A stretch of 44,619 nucleotides of DNA, taken from assembly GCA_002928395.1 (NCBI GenBank), contig PEQZ01000008.1:1-44619 (forward strand), written 5' to 3'. The position numbers and the translations under genes are program-made. Every line of letters starts with the position of its first letter. The stretch's first letter is position 1. The notes under the pieces were generated by a model. That model ran no database searches. It saw only the letters and a list, made by a program, of their open reading frames with translations, and was not told the origin of the DNA. This stretch comes from Hyphomicrobium sp. (GTDB lineage: Bacteria; Pseudomonadota; Alphaproteobacteria; Rhizobiales; Hyphomicrobiaceae). Shown in pieces: positions 34,198 to 43,309 of the stretch.

Positions 34198-34659
34198 TCA
34201 CGTTTTTTTAAGCACCCGGACCAGGGCCTCGGCAAGCCTGACACTGTCGACGTCGTCCTTGTGGATGACGTCCGTGGCGCCTGCTGCCAAAAGCGTGGCC
34301 CGCCGTGTGCGGGTTACCTGACCGCTGACGACGACGATCGGTCCCTCGTATCCGGCGCGTCGAATGTACGGGATCGACTGGCTTGCGTCATCGCTCGGCT
34401 TCAGAACGTCATCGAGAAATATGATCTCGGGCTTTTGTTCGATGATCCGGTCGAGCGCGCTGGCGAGCGTTGCTGCCCGGCGTACCAAAAGTTCGTAGCC
34501 GAACATGACGCGCAGCGTCGCCGAAAGCCGCTCCGCGTCGAAGGTCTCGTCTTCGATGATCAAGATATTCGCGAGTTGTGGCAAACCCTGGCGGGCGCGC
34601 GTCAGAACGCTCTTTTTGGCGAGGAACTCTCCGCCTGAGCTAGATGAAGACGAGGTCAT
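34198..34659 (-). CDS. Stand-alone response-regulator receiver protein
   Basis: This is a 153-residue single-domain receiver. The Ser-rich N terminus is followed by NILIIEDE with the acidic pair Glu36-Asp37. The phosphoacceptor is Asp84 (FLDDVLKP), followed by VVVSG (Ser112) and HKDD (Lys132). There is no output domain, so it must act through protein contact or as a phosphate relay. The ATG at 34659 is preferred to TTG 34665. It is last in the run of the coiled-coil, OmpA-like, GTPase and kinase genes, 128 bases after the kinase, and is its probable partner (inference). Confidence 0.85.
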   Translation of the reverse strand: MTSSSSSSGGEFLAKKSVLTRARQGLPQLANILIIEDETFDAERLSATLRVMFGYELLVRRAATLASALDRIIEQKPEIIFLDDVLKPSDDASQSIPYIRRAGYEGPIVVVSGQVTRTRRATLLAAGATDVIHKDDVDSVRLAEALVRVLKKT

Positions 34660-34793
34660 TCTCAATCCCGATCGAACGTCGCATCCATTTTTTGCTCACC
34701 ACACGTTTCAGGTTAGGCGGAGACGTTGGGTTCTACCAGTGGCAATTTCGCAATGAACGGTTTGGCGCAAGGCTGTCGAATGGCTCGACCAAT

Positions 34794-35945
34794 TTACGAT
34801 TGCGAAATGGTCCTGGGCCAGGTCAACAAGAATGTGGTGCCGCGGCTGCCGTCCCGGCCCGAGACGACCTGGATCCGCCCGCCGAGAGTTTCGAGCGTGC
34901 GCCGGACGAGCGCCAGCCCCATGCCCGTGCCGCCGGTTGGACCGCCCAGCGTCCTGAACGGCAAGAAGATGCTCTCATGGGCCGCAGGCGGGATGCCGGG
35001 GCCATCATCCGATATGCTGACGGCGAGTTGCGTGACCGTGTCGACCGCCTCGATGCGTATCGTGCCGTCCAGCCGATCCTGATGTTTGATGGCGTTGTCG
35101 ATGAGGTTGCGCAGCACGAGATCGAGCGGGGCTTCCAGCGTTTCGATTTTCGGCCACGAACCGGCGATCTCGATGCTCATTCCCGGTGGTTTCGGCAGCG
35201 AAGTCACAACGGCCTGGATGAGCGCATGCGTGTCGACCATGGTCAACATGTCCGATTTGCGTCCCGTGCTCGCATACTCGAGCAGCGAGGACATCATGCG
35301 CGACATGCGCCAAGCCTGGTGACGCATCTCGCCCAGCAGTCGGCCAGCGTCATCGGACGCGCCATTGACCACCGCCTCCACCGCCTCGTCGGTCAGATAC
35401 CGCAACGCACGCAGGGGTGCCTTGAGATCGTGCGAGATGATCGAGGCGAACTGCTCGAGCTCAGCGTTTGCGCGGGTCAACTCGCGCGATTTGGCCTGAA
35501 CTTCTGCTTCGGCAATGAGCCGACCGCGCACCTGGCGCGTCAGCTCCACTTCGATGTCCGACCGGGATGACGCACGATAGACCAGCAGCAGGAAGCGTTC
35601 AGCGGTCGAGATCCAGAAAACGGTGAAATTGAGCCGTGGTGCGGGACCGGCGGACGTCACGAGTGCCACCGCCGGCAATTCGAGAACGCGGTGTGGCGTT
35701 TCCTTCAACGCTTGAATGTCATCTTCGAGCCCGATCAACGGTGGCAGGCTGTCGGTCACGGGACGCCCGGTCTCGACGAAGTCGACCAGTGTTCCGAAGC
35801 GTGATCGCGCCAGGAGCTCGGTATCGAGCCAGACCAGACCGAAGAGGCCGAGTTCCGCTGCGTGCTGTCCAGTGGCCAAGATGGTGGCCGCGTCGACAGC
35901 CGTCCCGTCAGAGGGCGCGGCGATGGATGATGTCGGCTGCGGCAC
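34794..35945 (-). CDS. Soluble sensor histidine kinase
   Basis: This is a 383-residue kinase without membrane segments. An N-terminal PAS-like region (about 30-130) and a short helix precede the HisKA domain, with His172 in SHDLKAPLRAL. The ATP-binding domain has the N box (RNLIDNAIKH, Asn280 and Asn284), G1 (SDDGPGIP) and G2 (GGTGMGLALV). It resembles the phytochrome/CheY-partner type. The GTG start at 35945 lies 38 bases inside the GTPase gene, a sign of strict coupling. Lacking its own membrane domain, it is likely to receive its signal from a partner such as the GTPase (inference). Confidence 0.92.
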   Translation of the reverse strand: MPQPTSSIAAPSDGTAVDAATILATGQHAAELGLFGLVWLDTELLARSRFGTLVDFVETGRPVTDSLPPLIGLEDDIQALKETPHRVLELPAVALVTSAGPAPRLNFTVFWISTAERFLLLVYRASSRSDIEVELTRQVRGRLIAEAEVQAKSRELTRANAELEQFASIISHDLKAPLRALRYLTDEAVEAVVNGASDDAGRLLGEMRHQAWRMSRMMSSLLEYASTGRKSDMLTMVDTHALIQAVVTSLPKPPGMSIEIAGSWPKIETLEAPLDLVLRNLIDNAIKHQDRLDGTIRIEAVDTVTQLAVSISDDGPGIPPAAHESIFLPFRTLGGPTGGTGMGLALVRRTLETLGGRIQVVSGRDGSRGTTFLLTWPRTISQS

Positions 35946-36414
35946 GGAACGCCTCTCGTACGTTGTCGCCGGTCAGTGCACTGGTCCGGACCAGCGAGAT
36001 CCCCTTCCGGGTCAGTGGCTCCGGCAAGTCCGGCAGTTGACCCTCTGCCAGCAGATCGAACTTGTTCACGAGGTAAGTGAAATGACGTCCAGGGAAGGCA
36101 TCTAGAAAGCCTTCGCCCAGCTTGGCCATGGCCTCGAGCGTGCCGCGACGGGTCACGTCGCCGACGATCATCGCGGCACTCGCCTGCCTCATGTAGACGT
36201 GGCGGAAGATGGCATCGCCGAAATTGCCGTCCGTGTCCCACACGATGAGACGCATTCCAGGGCGGCCGGCATCGTCGGGCACATCATACTGGTAGACGTC
36301 GACGCCGATGGTCGGCTTGTAGTCGAACTCGAAGTGATCAAGGACGAGCCGTTTCGCGATCGAGGACTTGCCGACGCCGATCTCGCCCAGCAACATGATC
36401 TTCCGCGCGATCAT
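35908..36414 (-). CDS. Ras-like small GTPase
   Basis: This is a 168-residue cytoplasmic GTPase of the Ras/Rab superfamily. The G1 loop GEIGVGKS is at 10-17, switch I is YKPTIG with Thr35, and G3 is WDTDGN with Asp60 and Gly63. G4 is NKFD at 117-120 and G5 is TSA at 144-146. The residue equivalent to Ras Gln61 is Asn64, which suggests slow intrinsic hydrolysis and a need for a GTPase-activating partner. There is no lipid-modification tail. It overlaps the OmpA-family gene by ATGA and the kinase gene by 38 bases, making it the physical centre of this operon. Confidence 0.93.
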   Translation of the reverse strand: MIARKIMLLGEIGVGKSSIAKRLVLDHFEFDYKPTIGVDVYQYDVPDDAGRPGMRLIVWDTDGNFGDAIFRHVYMRQASAAMIVGDVTRRGTLEAMAKLGEGFLDAFPGRHFTYLVNKFDLLAEGQLPDLPEPLTRKGISLVRTSALTGDNVREAFRAAADIIHRRAL

Positions 36415-38690
36415 GGACTGTTTTCGCCGATGAAGCCGATCTCGAACTCGACACGCCGGTTCGAGCTCTGGGTGCCCTTGGTGGGCGAGATGTCGATCGC
36501 GTTCTGGCGGCCGAGCGCGATCAGACGGTTGGGCGGCACACCGCGCTGCACGAGGGCTGCTTGCACCGTCTCGGCGCGCGTGAGGCTCAGTGTCGAGTTG
36601 CGGGCGGCGATCCCGATTTCGTCGGTGTAGCCGACGACCCGGACCAGACTGTCGCTGGCCTGGATCAGCTGCGCCAGTTCATCCAGCATCCGGGCCGTGC
36701 GATCGGCGTCACGGAAATCGAGGTTGTTGCCAAAGAAGATGGCGTTGGCTCGTGTCCAGGCCGCAAGCCGGTCCCGCGGCGAGACCAATGGTGGAAGCGG
36801 CGAGGCGGGCAGTGGACGGCTTTCGAGCGCTGCGAGCCTCGCGCGGAGGGACGCAATTTCCGCCTCGTTGCTCTGCTGGGTCGTCTTGAGCGACGTGGTC
36901 TGGCCGAGGGCTGCGACCGTGGCAGCCAGCCGCTCGGCTTCACCGGCCAGCCGATCCGCGTTGGACACCAGTGTGCCGGCATTGCCCAGTCCGACGGCGA
37001 CGTCGGCAGGTACAGGAAGCCTTGCCGGGTCCGGCAGGATCGACGAGAGGCTTGCCGTGGCCGATGCAAGTATGTCGTTGATCGCGCGCGTTTCCCCGCC
37101 TAATCCTGCGAAGTCGCTGGTGGTGCCGGACGTGGCAATCGCTTGTATCCTGAGCCCGGCAAGACGCTTCTGCGCCTGGGCGACGACCGCCGTTGCGCTC
37201 TCGATGGGAGGGCCATACTTGCTGTCACCGAGATCGGATCGGATCCGCGCCAGCGGCAGGTTGAGACCGGCGAGCGCGCGAATGCTCCGGTCGATCGCGA
37301 TCAACACCTGAGTGCGGCTCGATTCGCGTTCGAGTTCGACCAGATCTTTTTTGACGGTCCGGATCAGCGGTTCAGCGTCGGCCAGGCCGCTCGGAACGAT
37401 CGCCATCTGGTCCCGGATGTCGCTCAACGGCAGTGCGGCCTTCAGATCCGCAATAACCTTGTCGCGAGCCCCCGGCAGTGGAGCGAGGCCTGAGAGCGTG
37501 ATCGTCCGTCCGCGGGGCTCGACGAGCAGGTTGGTGGGGTAGCCCATGAGTTCAACGTTCGATTTCACGACGGCCAGGGCGATCTTGCGCACCCGCGCGG
37601 TCTCGTAGTTGGTGAACGCAGACCAGGTAAACCAAGCCAGCATCGGCAATCCGATCACCCACGCGAGCGATTTCAGAAGCGCGGTGCCGGCGCGCGGTGC
37701 CGCAAACTGCGCCTCAGTCTCGGCAATCCTGGTCTTCAGATTCTGCGACAGTCCGTCGAGCAGTTCGCTGTTGACGGCTTTGGGCATGGTGCCAGGCGGA
37801 TAACCCCTGGCAAGCTGGGAAAGCCGCTCGAGACCGCTCAGGAACTCGTTGTCGATGGCCTGCTCGACGGCCGCATGCGCGGAGCCCGTGCAGCGCACCG
37901 CCAACAAGCTGAGCGGCGACAATCGGAGGTACACCTGCGATGTGCCGAGATCGATCTGGCGCAGTGCACGGCCGTCGTCGCTGAAGGCTTCGCTCGCGAA
38001 CTCGGTCAAAGCCGTCAGCACGCCAGACACCATTTGGTCGCGGTTGGCGTCCGGTGCGCTGTCCGGCCAATGGGCAATCAACGCGCCGGTGCCGCGCTGA
38101 ATGAGGTACAGCTCCTCGACTGAAGTGCGCTGGCTGTCAGCGAGCGCCAACTCCGCAACCGATCGGCCCGTGGTGAGGGACGCCAGTCTGAGCATGAACG
38201 GGTTCTGCTCGAGCTTGCGGTTGATTTGAGCCATCAGATCCTTGATGGCGCTGGCGACATAGGCTCTCACCATGCGGCCGGTCATGGGGTAGAGTGCCTC
38301 GACAAGGTCGTCGCGGCTGTTGCGGATCTCTGTTTTGACAGTGCGGACGACGAGCGGCGATATGGCGCCTGCCAACTGCTCGTGCCGATCGACCTCGGCC
38401 TTGCGAATGGCGCCGTCGATGACGCCTGCGACGCTCGACTCGAGCCTATCGGGGGTGCCGAGGCGCTCGTGGAGGCCGTCGACGCGTTCCAGGATTTGAA
38501 GCCGGTCCCTGCGCTCCTGGTCCGACAATCCCTTGAGTTCGTCGTAGAGCCGTTTGCGATCAGCAATGCCGGCTTCGGAAAGCGCATCGATGCGCCGCGC
38601 GAGTTCGATCAGCGTTTGGCTCTCGTTGTCGAACAAGAGTTCCTTGAGCCGTGTGACACCCTCGGACTTGGAAAGTTGCGGTTCCGACAT
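36411..38690 (-). CDS. OmpA-family transmembrane protein with roadblock/longin-like N-domain
   Basis: This 759-residue protein probably spans the inner membrane once. Residues 1-185 are helical. Residues about 190-290 (VEELYLIQRGTGALIAH, QMVSGVLTALTEF, LLAVRCTG) look like a roadblock/longin-type domain, the fold used by MglB-like partners of small GTPases. One membrane helix is at about 338-360. Beyond it come a BON-like segment (about 372-430), a helical coiled region, and a C-terminal OmpA domain. That domain has TDEIG, LSLTRAETVQAAL and SNRRVEFE and should bind peptidoglycan. The ATG at 38690 has AGAGGG upstream. Domain limits are my estimate; the OmpA part is certain and the roadblock call is moderate. 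Confidence 0.85.
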   Translation of the reverse strand: MSEPQLSKSEGVTRLKELLFDNESQTLIELARRIDALSEAGIADRKRLYDELKGLSDQERRDRLQILERVDGLHERLGTPDRLESSVAGVIDGAIRKAEVDRHEQLAGAISPLVVRTVKTEIRNSRDDLVEALYPMTGRMVRAYVASAIKDLMAQINRKLEQNPFMLRLASLTTGRSVAELALADSQRTSVEELYLIQRGTGALIAHWPDSAPDANRDQMVSGVLTALTEFASEAFSDDGRALRQIDLGTSQVYLRLSPLSLLAVRCTGSAHAAVEQAIDNEFLSGLERLSQLARGYPPGTMPKAVNSELLDGLSQNLKTRIAETEAQFAAPRAGTALLKSLAWVIGLPMLAWFTWSAFTNYETARVRKIALAVVKSNVELMGYPTNLLVEPRGRTITLSGLAPLPGARDKVIADLKAALPLSDIRDQMAIVPSGLADAEPLIRTVKKDLVELERESSRTQVLIAIDRSIRALAGLNLPLARIRSDLGDSKYGPPIESATAVVAQAQKRLAGLRIQAIATSGTTSDFAGLGGETRAINDILASATASLSSILPDPARLPVPADVAVGLGNAGTLVSNADRLAGEAERLAATVAALGQTTSLKTTQQSNEAEIASLRARLAALESRPLPASPLPPLVSPRDRLAAWTRANAIFFGNNLDFRDADRTARMLDELAQLIQASDSLVRVVGYTDEIGIAARNSTLSLTRAETVQAALVQRGVPPNRLIALGRQNAIDISPTKGTQSSNRRVEFEIGFIGENSP

Positions 38691-38737
38691 CAAACCCTCT
38701 GCTCGCGATGGCCCTCGGGATAGTGGGGCGTGCGCGA

Positions 38738-39046
38738 TCAATCCTTGCCGATGCGGCGGATATCATCGCCGAGCCCGACGATGGTCTTGGCGAGCTGCTC
38801 GAAACTCGAACGGCGCTCGGCCGTCATCTCCCCAGCCAGCGCATCGAGACGCGCCGCCAGTGCGTCGAGCCTGTTGCCGAGCGAGCGCTCCAGCTCTTTC
38901 AAGCGCAAGTCCGTTGCCGCAAGCCGCGCTTCCATGTGCCGCAAGTCTTCTCCGACCAGAAGCTCGCGGACCTGTTGCATCTTTTCATCCACATTGCCTC
39001 GGCTGGCCAAGCTGCCCCTCAATTCGTCGAGCGATGTCGCATTCAT
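38738..39046 (-). CDS. Small coiled-coil protein
   Basis: This is a 102-residue soluble protein dominated by one long amphipathic helix (about 20-95) with heptad spacing, for example LRHMEARLAATDLRLKELER and NRLDALAARLDALAGEM. No enzyme motif is present. The ATG at 39046 has AGAG upstream; a TTG at 39079 is less likely. It is the first gene of the run, 47 bases before the OmpA-family gene, so it may be an adaptor of the same system (inference). The family is not recognised. Confidence 0.7.
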   Translation of the reverse strand: MNATSLDELRGSLASRGNVDEKMQQVRELLVGEDLRHMEARLAATDLRLKELERSLGNRLDALAARLDALAGEMTAERRSSFEQLAKTIVGLGDDIRRIGKD

Positions 39047-39254
39047 GGACGAACTCTGGGTTGTGTGTGTTTGATCCAAAACGAAAAAGTGCAGCGGCTG
39101 CGTCGCGCCGAAACCAAAGTGCGCCGAAGCCGCTGATGCAACCGATGTTGTGCATGAGGATACACCAAGGTCGCATTGAAAAGGAAGCGAGGTAACGGCC
39201 GATCGACGTCAGCGTTGCGTCGTCGCTGCTCGCGGCTGAATGGCATGCTTCGGC

Positions 39255-42200
39255 CTATTCGGCGGCCGGGCGGCGCTCTGACGGTCGCTGTGGCTGACGC
39301 AGCGTGACCAGCAGCTGAGCTTCACGCCGCTTGGCCGCCTCGCAATTCTCGCGCTTGATGTGCCCAAATCCGCGAATGTCCTCGGGAAGTGCGGCCAATG
39401 CCACAGCCGCGGCATGGGTTTCGGGCGACAGCCGCTTGCCGATCTCGTCGAGCAGAGCCTCGAATTCTGAGATCATCCGGCGTTCGAGTTTGCGCTCGGC
39501 CGTGTAGCCGAACGGGTCCCATGGGGTTCCGCGCAAAGCCTTGCCCTTCGCCAGGATCTTGAGCAGGGGACGTAGCCACGGACCGAAACGCCATTTCCGA
39601 GGTTCGCCCGTGCGCGGATCGCGGCGGGCGAAGATGGGCGGCGCGAGATGGTAGAAAATGCGCTGTACGCCTTCGAATTTTGCAGCCATGAGGCGCTCTA
39701 AGGTGGCGTCGGTTTGCAGGCGCGCGACCTCGTATTCGTCCTTGTAGGCGAGCAGCTTGAAGTAGCCGCGTGCGGCGGCCTCGGTGAGGCCGGAGTGGCC
39801 CGGCGATCGTGTCGCTTCCAGCGACCCCAGGGCTTCGATGCGCCGACGATAGCGTTGGGCGAGGGCGGCATCCTGGTACTCCTCGAGGAACGCGGAGCGG
39901 ATGGCCACGATGGTTTCGAGCTCGCCAGCCACTGGCGTCCCGGCTGGGGTCCGGTCCGCGGATCTCTGGGCGGCACTGTTCGCGGGCTTCCGGGCGCCCA
40001 GCTCGCGGCCGAGCCGGAACGCCGCGATGTTCGTCTCGGCCGCCGCCCCGTTCAGCTGGATGGCCCGCTCTATTGCCAACGCCGGGATCGGCATCGCATT
40101 TTTTTGCGCTGCCACGCCCAGCAGGATCATGTTGGCGTAGAGACTGTCGCCGAAGGCGTCGACCGCCGCGGCATGGGCGTCGACCGCCACCAGCGCGCCG
40201 CGGCCGACACGCTCGGCGATGGCAGACGCGAGCCGCGCGCCAGGCACCATGAGGCCGGGATCCCGTGTGAAGCCGCCTGTGACGAGTTCGGATGTCGCAT
40301 GAACGACGGTGGTGTGATCGCGGCGGATTGTCTCCAGGATCTTGTTGGACGCCGTCACCACGAGGTCGCCGCCCAGGATGAGATCGGCGTCGGCAACGCC
40401 GACCCGGATGGCGGTGATGTCTTGGGTCCGCTGGGCGATGCGAAGGTGGCAGGCCACCGCGCCGCCCTTCTGCGCAATGCCCGTTACATCGATCGAGCCG
40501 AAGCCGAGGCCCGCGATGTGGGCGGCTTGGGCGAGGACCGCCGATACCGTCACGACCCCCGTTCCGCCGACTCCGGTTACCAGCACCGCAAAGGGTCGAT
40601 CGAGGGCCGGCCCGGCCGGTTCGGGCTCGATGGCGCGAGCGGAGGCCAAGTGGTGTCCAGCGGTGTCGACGGCGTTGGCGTGCGCATTCCTTCGCGGGGT
40701 TGCGCCATCGAGCGTGACGAAGCTCGGGCAGAAGCCTTCGACGCACGAAAAGTCCTTGTTGCATTGGGATTGGTCGATCTCGCGCTTGCGGCCGAAGGGG
40801 GTTTCCAAGGGCAAGACGGCGACGCAATTCGACTTTCTTCCGCAGTCGCCGCAGCCCTCGCAGACCAGCGGATTGATGAACACGCGCCGGTTGGGGCTGA
40901 TCAGGGTGCCGCGCTTCCATCGCCGGCGCTTCTCCGCCGCGCAGGTCTGGTCGTAGATCAGGACTGTCACGCCTTGGACCCCGGCAAGCTCGCGCTGGAC
41001 GGTATCGAGGTCGCGACGATGATGAACGCGGACGCCGCCAGGCAGATCGCCCCGTCTGAACTTCCCGGGCTCATCGGTGACGATATCGAGACGTCCCACA
41101 CCCTCGGCCAACATCTGTGCCGCCATCTGTTGCGCAGTCAGTCCACCGTCGAGATGCTGTCCGCCGGTCATTGCGACGGCATCGTTGTAAAGAAGCTTGA
41201 ACGTCATGGTCGTTTTGGCGGCAACGGCCGCACGGATGGCGAGCGAGCCCGAGTGCACGTAAGTTCCGTCACCGATGTTCTGGAACACGTGCCCTCGTTT
41301 GGAGAACGGCGCCTCGCCGATCCAATTCGCGCCCTCCCCGCCCATCTGCGTGAAGCCTTCCGTCGCGCGGTCCATCCACTGTGCCATGTAGTGGCAGCCG
41401 ATGCCTGCGTAAGCGCGCGAGCCCGCGGGAACGACGGTCGAGGAATTGTGCGGGCAACCGGCGCAGAAATAGGCCGTTCGCGTAAAGGCTTCGGGCTCTG
41501 TGGGCCGGTCGGATTTGAGGGCGTGCAGTTGTGTCACGGCGGCCGACAATCCCGCGTCACCTTTGCGTTCCAGGATCCGCGTGCCGATGGCCAAAGCAAT
41601 GTCGAGCGGATCGAGCGTGCCTTGGGGCGGGAACAGCCAGGCGCCATGCTCGTCGCGCTTGCCAACCACGCGCGGCCGGTGCTGCAGCTCGTAGAGCTGT
41701 TCTTTCAGCTGCGTCTCGATGAGTGAGCGCTTCTCTTCGACGACGACGATCAGATCTAGCCCCGACGCAAACTCGGCGAGCCCTGCCGGTTCGAGCGGCC
41801 ATGTCATCGCGACCTTGTAAAGGGCGAGGCCCAATCGCGCCGCGCGGGTCTCGTCGATGCCGAGCGCGGCCAGTGCGGCACGGGTGTCGAGGTAGCTCTT
41901 GCCGGTGGTGACGATGCCGATGGCCGGACGCGTGCCACCATCGAATATCACGCGGTCGAGCCGATTGGAGCGGACGAAAGCTTGGATCGCCGAACGCTTC
42001 CAATCGTGCAGGCGTGCTTCCTTGGCGACCGGCGTGTCACCCAGCCGGATGTTGAGCCCACCGTCAGGCAGAGGGCACTCGGTCGCGGAAGGCGCATGGA
42101 TCGTGATACGGTCGAGGCTTCCATCGACCGTCGCCGTGCTCTCGACGTTGTCCTTCACGCATTTGATCCCGGTCCAGACGCCCGCGTATCGCGAGAGCGC

Positions 42201-42761
42201 GAAGCCGTACAGTCCGTAGTCGAGGATCTCCTGCACGCCGGCCGGATTGAGGATCGGGATCATGGCGTCGACGAACGCGAATTCGGACTGGTGCGCGCTG
42301 GTCGAGCTTTCACAGGTGTGGTCGTCGCCCATGAGTGCGATCACGCCGCCATGCTTGGAAGTGCCGGCGTGGTTGGCGTGGCGGAACGCGTCGCCCGAAC
42401 GGTCGACGCCGGGTCCCTTCCCGTACCAGATGGCGAACACACCGTCGAACTTGCCCTCGCCTCTCAGCTCCGCTTGTTGCGAGCCCCAGATCGCTGTAGC
42501 CGCGAGGTCTTCATTGATTGCCGGCTGGAAGAGAATGTCGTTCCGGGGCGGTATGTCGCCAGCGGCCGCGAACGCGCTCTCGATGGTCGCGATCGGCGAG
42601 CCCCGGTAGCCGGTGACAAAGCCGGCCGTGTCGAGCCCTGCCGCCCGGTCACGGGCCTTCTGCATCAGTGCGAGCCGGACGATCGCCTGCGTGCCACTGA
42701 GCAGTTGGCGGCGGTCATCGAGCTCGAACTTGTCGCTGAGACTGGCTTGGCGTTTGCTCAT
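39255..42761 (-). CDS. Fused indolepyruvate ferredoxin oxidoreductase
   Basis: This 1168-residue oxygen-tolerant type oxidoreductase decarboxylates aryl- or branched 2-oxo acids to acyl-CoA. The N-terminal pyrimidine domain is followed by the thiamine domain (GGEGANWIGEAPF, then GDGTYVHSG). Next is an iron-sulfur segment starting near residue 634 with CEGCGDCGRKSNC and later cysteines (CNKDFSC, FCPSF). The gamma domain, with VTGVGGTGVVTV, and a helical C-terminal extension complete it. Both IorA and IorB functions are in one chain, the form common in aerobic proteobacteria. It stands alone between the GTPase operon and the DUF2853 gene. Confidence 0.95.
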   Translation of the reverse strand: MSKRQASLSDKFELDDRRQLLSGTQAIVRLALMQKARDRAAGLDTAGFVTGYRGSPIATIESAFAAAGDIPPRNDILFQPAINEDLAATAIWGSQQAELRGEGKFDGVFAIWYGKGPGVDRSGDAFRHANHAGTSKHGGVIALMGDDHTCESSTSAHQSEFAFVDAMIPILNPAGVQEILDYGLYGFALSRYAGVWTGIKCVKDNVESTATVDGSLDRITIHAPSATECPLPDGGLNIRLGDTPVAKEARLHDWKRSAIQAFVRSNRLDRVIFDGGTRPAIGIVTTGKSYLDTRAALAALGIDETRAARLGLALYKVAMTWPLEPAGLAEFASGLDLIVVVEEKRSLIETQLKEQLYELQHRPRVVGKRDEHGAWLFPPQGTLDPLDIALAIGTRILERKGDAGLSAAVTQLHALKSDRPTEPEAFTRTAYFCAGCPHNSSTVVPAGSRAYAGIGCHYMAQWMDRATEGFTQMGGEGANWIGEAPFSKRGHVFQNIGDGTYVHSGSLAIRAAVAAKTTMTFKLLYNDAVAMTGGQHLDGGLTAQQMAAQMLAEGVGRLDIVTDEPGKFRRGDLPGGVRVHHRRDLDTVQRELAGVQGVTVLIYDQTCAAEKRRRWKRGTLISPNRRVFINPLVCEGCGDCGRKSNCVAVLPLETPFGRKREIDQSQCNKDFSCVEGFCPSFVTLDGATPRRNAHANAVDTAGHHLASARAIEPEPAGPALDRPFAVLVTGVGGTGVVTVSAVLAQAAHIAGLGFGSIDVTGIAQKGGAVACHLRIAQRTQDITAIRVGVADADLILGGDLVVTASNKILETIRRDHTTVVHATSELVTGGFTRDPGLMVPGARLASAIAERVGRGALVAVDAHAAAVDAFGDSLYANMILLGVAAQKNAMPIPALAIERAIQLNGAAAETNIAAFRLGRELGARKPANSAAQRSADRTPAGTPVAGELETIVAIRSAFLEEYQDAALAQRYRRRIEALGSLEATRSPGHSGLTEAAARGYFKLLAYKDEYEVARLQTDATLERLMAAKFEGVQRIFYHLAPPIFARRDPRTGEPRKWRFGPWLRPLLKILAKGKALRGTPWDPFGYTAERKLERRMISEFEALLDEIGKRLSPETHAAAVALAALPEDIRGFGHIKRENCEAAKRREAQLLVTLRQPQRPSERRPAAE

Positions 42762-42853
42762 GGATCATAAGGTATGGGTCCGCAGGGGTGCGCGCAATGT
42801 TTCGCGTCATCCCGATCCGTCGCTCAGCCACCCGGCAATGCACCGCGGGTAGC

Positions 42854-43177
42854 CTATTTCGCGAGCATTTCGAGTTTGCCGTAGGAGTCGGCGAGCAGGT
42901 AGTAGAACGCCACGCGGCTCTTGTTCTTGTCGGCTTTCATCTTGTCGCATACCGCCTTGATCGCGGCATCGAGTGCCTTGTCGTCGTCCGTCAAGGCCAG
43001 CTTCTTCTTCAGCCAGCTGTCGCGGACGCGGGCAAGCTCGTCCTTGCTCGAGCACGAAACCATCGACGCGTCGTTGCTCTTCAAGGCGATGCCGAGATGC
43101 TTGATAATTCCGGCCACGGCCTTTTCGTTCGGTGCCGGCACATAGCGCTTCAAGTCCGCGTGGTGATCGATGCTCAT
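42854..43177 (-). CDS. DUF2853 family protein
   Basis: This is a 107-residue soluble protein. DLKRYVP, IIKHLGIALKSNDASMVSCSS and ELARVRDSWLKKKLAL match the small DUF2853 family of proteobacteria, for which no role is known to me. The sequence is helical and charged. GGAGAG lies before the ATG at 43177, and the frame upstream (to 43276) is unlike the family. It follows the TRAP binding protein on the same strand by 132 bases and ends about 90 bases before the oxidoreductase. Confidence 0.82.
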   Translation of the reverse strand: MSIDHHADLKRYVPAPNEKAVAGIIKHLGIALKSNDASMVSCSSKDELARVRDSWLKKKLALTDDDKALDAAIKAVCDKMKADKNKSRVAFYYLLADSYGKLEMLAK

Positions 43178-43309
43178 TCGGGGCTCTCCTTCGACCGGGT
43201 AAGGCCACACCCAGCAATGGGCGCGGCTACTCCACAAGACTATGATGCGCTCGCTGCCGTGGCGAGATGGAAACACCTATTTTTACCATACAATTCGCGG
43301 TCTGACGGG

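Noticed and set aside
39714-41726. 670-codon plus-strand open frame opposite the oxidoreductase
   Set aside because: Composition is that of an antisense shadow, with no recognisable domain or ribosome site; the minus-strand oxidoreductase is certain.
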